Source of the DNA: Penium margaritaceum
Taxonomy: Eukaryota > Streptophyta > Zygnematophyceae > Desmidiales > Peniaceae
Direction of reading: 5' to 3'
NCBI GenBank assembly: GCA_023375785.1
Contig: SZWC01004974.1
Location: 28,520 to 77,717 of the forward strand
DNA: 49,198 nucleotides
In this document: positions 49,015 to 49,198 of the stretch, piece after piece
Layout of the letters: every line of letters starts with the position of its first letter
How positions within the stretch are numbered: the first letter of the stretch is position 1
Notes under the pieces: model-generated
Database searches by the model: none
Told to the model about the DNA's origin: nothing
What the model saw: the letters and a program-made list of their open reading frames with translations, nothing else
Made by a program: the position numbers and the translations under genes

Positions 49015-49198
49015 CTGACTGAACGTCCACCAGGATGTAAGGTGATCAAGTGCAAGTGGGTCTTTAAGAAGAAGCGGGGAGCAGATGGTAACCTGGAAAA
49101 GTACAAGGCGAGGCTGGTCGCCAAGGGCTACTCGCAGCAGGAGGGCATCGACTACACAGAAACTTTTGCCCCTGTTGCAAAGTTTGCCTCTGTGCGCA
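49015..49198 (+). pseudogene. pol: D2 RT N-terminus after the in-frame TAG (continues beyond the window)
   Basis: The same frame stays open past the [23 protein letters not shown], then [20 protein letters not shown] and [15 protein letters not shown], the RT finger motifs. Only one base change (TAG to GAG) separates the two parts, so this is one gene with a nonsense mutation or, less likely, a read-through element. No ATG is expected here. Confidence 0.9.

Larger units (their letters stand above)
44982..49198 (+). mobile_element. D2: family D copia element, youngest in the window, runs off the right edge
   Basis: 5' LTR (44982-45577), plant-type primer site, 630-bp leader, one long gag-protease-integrase frame and the start of RT. 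Its coding sequence is far less decayed than any other here: one stop in about 990 codons. It also differs from the old A, B and C copies in higher GC content and CAG-rich codon use. Its 3' half and right target duplication lie outside the window. Confidence 0.92.

Noticed and set aside
1-49198. CRISPR arrays, bacterial operons, rRNA genes or defence systems
   Set aside because: No direct-repeat/spacer pattern, no Shine-Dalgarno-led gene runs and no rRNA-like sequence; the content is eukaryotic LTR retrotransposons throughout.

Overview
This window holds no recognisable host gene. Every base that I can explain belongs to Ty1/copia-type LTR retrotransposons, their LTRs, or smaller insertions in them. 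It is eukaryotic nuclear DNA from a repeat-rich genome, probably a plant or alga: all pol fragments have copia order (gag-protease-integrase-RT-RNase H), one family has the plant-type primer site TGGTATCAGAGC, and single N joins point to a draft assembly. I cannot name the species. Family letters A, B, C, D and F are mine.

Families. A (copies A0, A1, A2; LTR about 690 bp) and C (C1-C4 and a solo LTR; LTR about 770 bp) are related. They share pol sequence, LTR tips, a polypurine tract of the form AAGGGAGAG, a 44-nt leader repeat, and a primer site matching the anticodon arm of initiator tRNA-Met (the half-tRNA priming known from Drosophila copia, Ty5 and Volvox Osser). B (B1, B2 and a solo LTR; LTR about 700 bp) is a separate lineage. 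D (D1, D2; LTR about 675 bp) uses the conventional tRNA-Met 3' end. F is a third pol lineage.

Layout. 1-448: repeat tract, then the linker of an old A copy (A0, minus). 449-13210: C1 (plus) inserted in A0 with target duplication CCACT; its 5' LTR is split by A1 (920-7198, minus). 13211-20714 and 20715-30362 are two diverged copies of one tandem segmental duplication. Each holds an A0 remnant, a B element cut off in integrase, a C LTR inserted in it, and a minus-strand C element (C2 or C3) nested at the same base of that LTR. Later events differ: a solo B LTR with a perfect 5-bp duplication in C2, a solo C LTR in the C4 LTR, and a 300-bp AT-rich insertion in C3. 30363-31289: start of C4 internal DNA, cut by D1 (31290 to about 40470, minus), which is itself cut by A2 (33331-39566, minus; duplication ATGAT). 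40471-41047: a palindrome cluster and the presumed 3' LTR of F. 41042-44141: F pol (minus), cut by D LTR sequence. 44982-49198: D2 (plus), the youngest element, with one 929-codon gag-protease-integrase frame closed by one TAG before RT; it runs off the window.

Most copies are dead (stops, frameshifts, lost catalytic residues). The points most worth a second look are tRNA-like modules (A box and B box about 33 nt apart) in the LTRs of families B and A and, more weakly, C; the shared 44-nt leader repeat; the palindrome cluster at 40560-40744; and a perfect 18-bp hairpin inside the F coding region.
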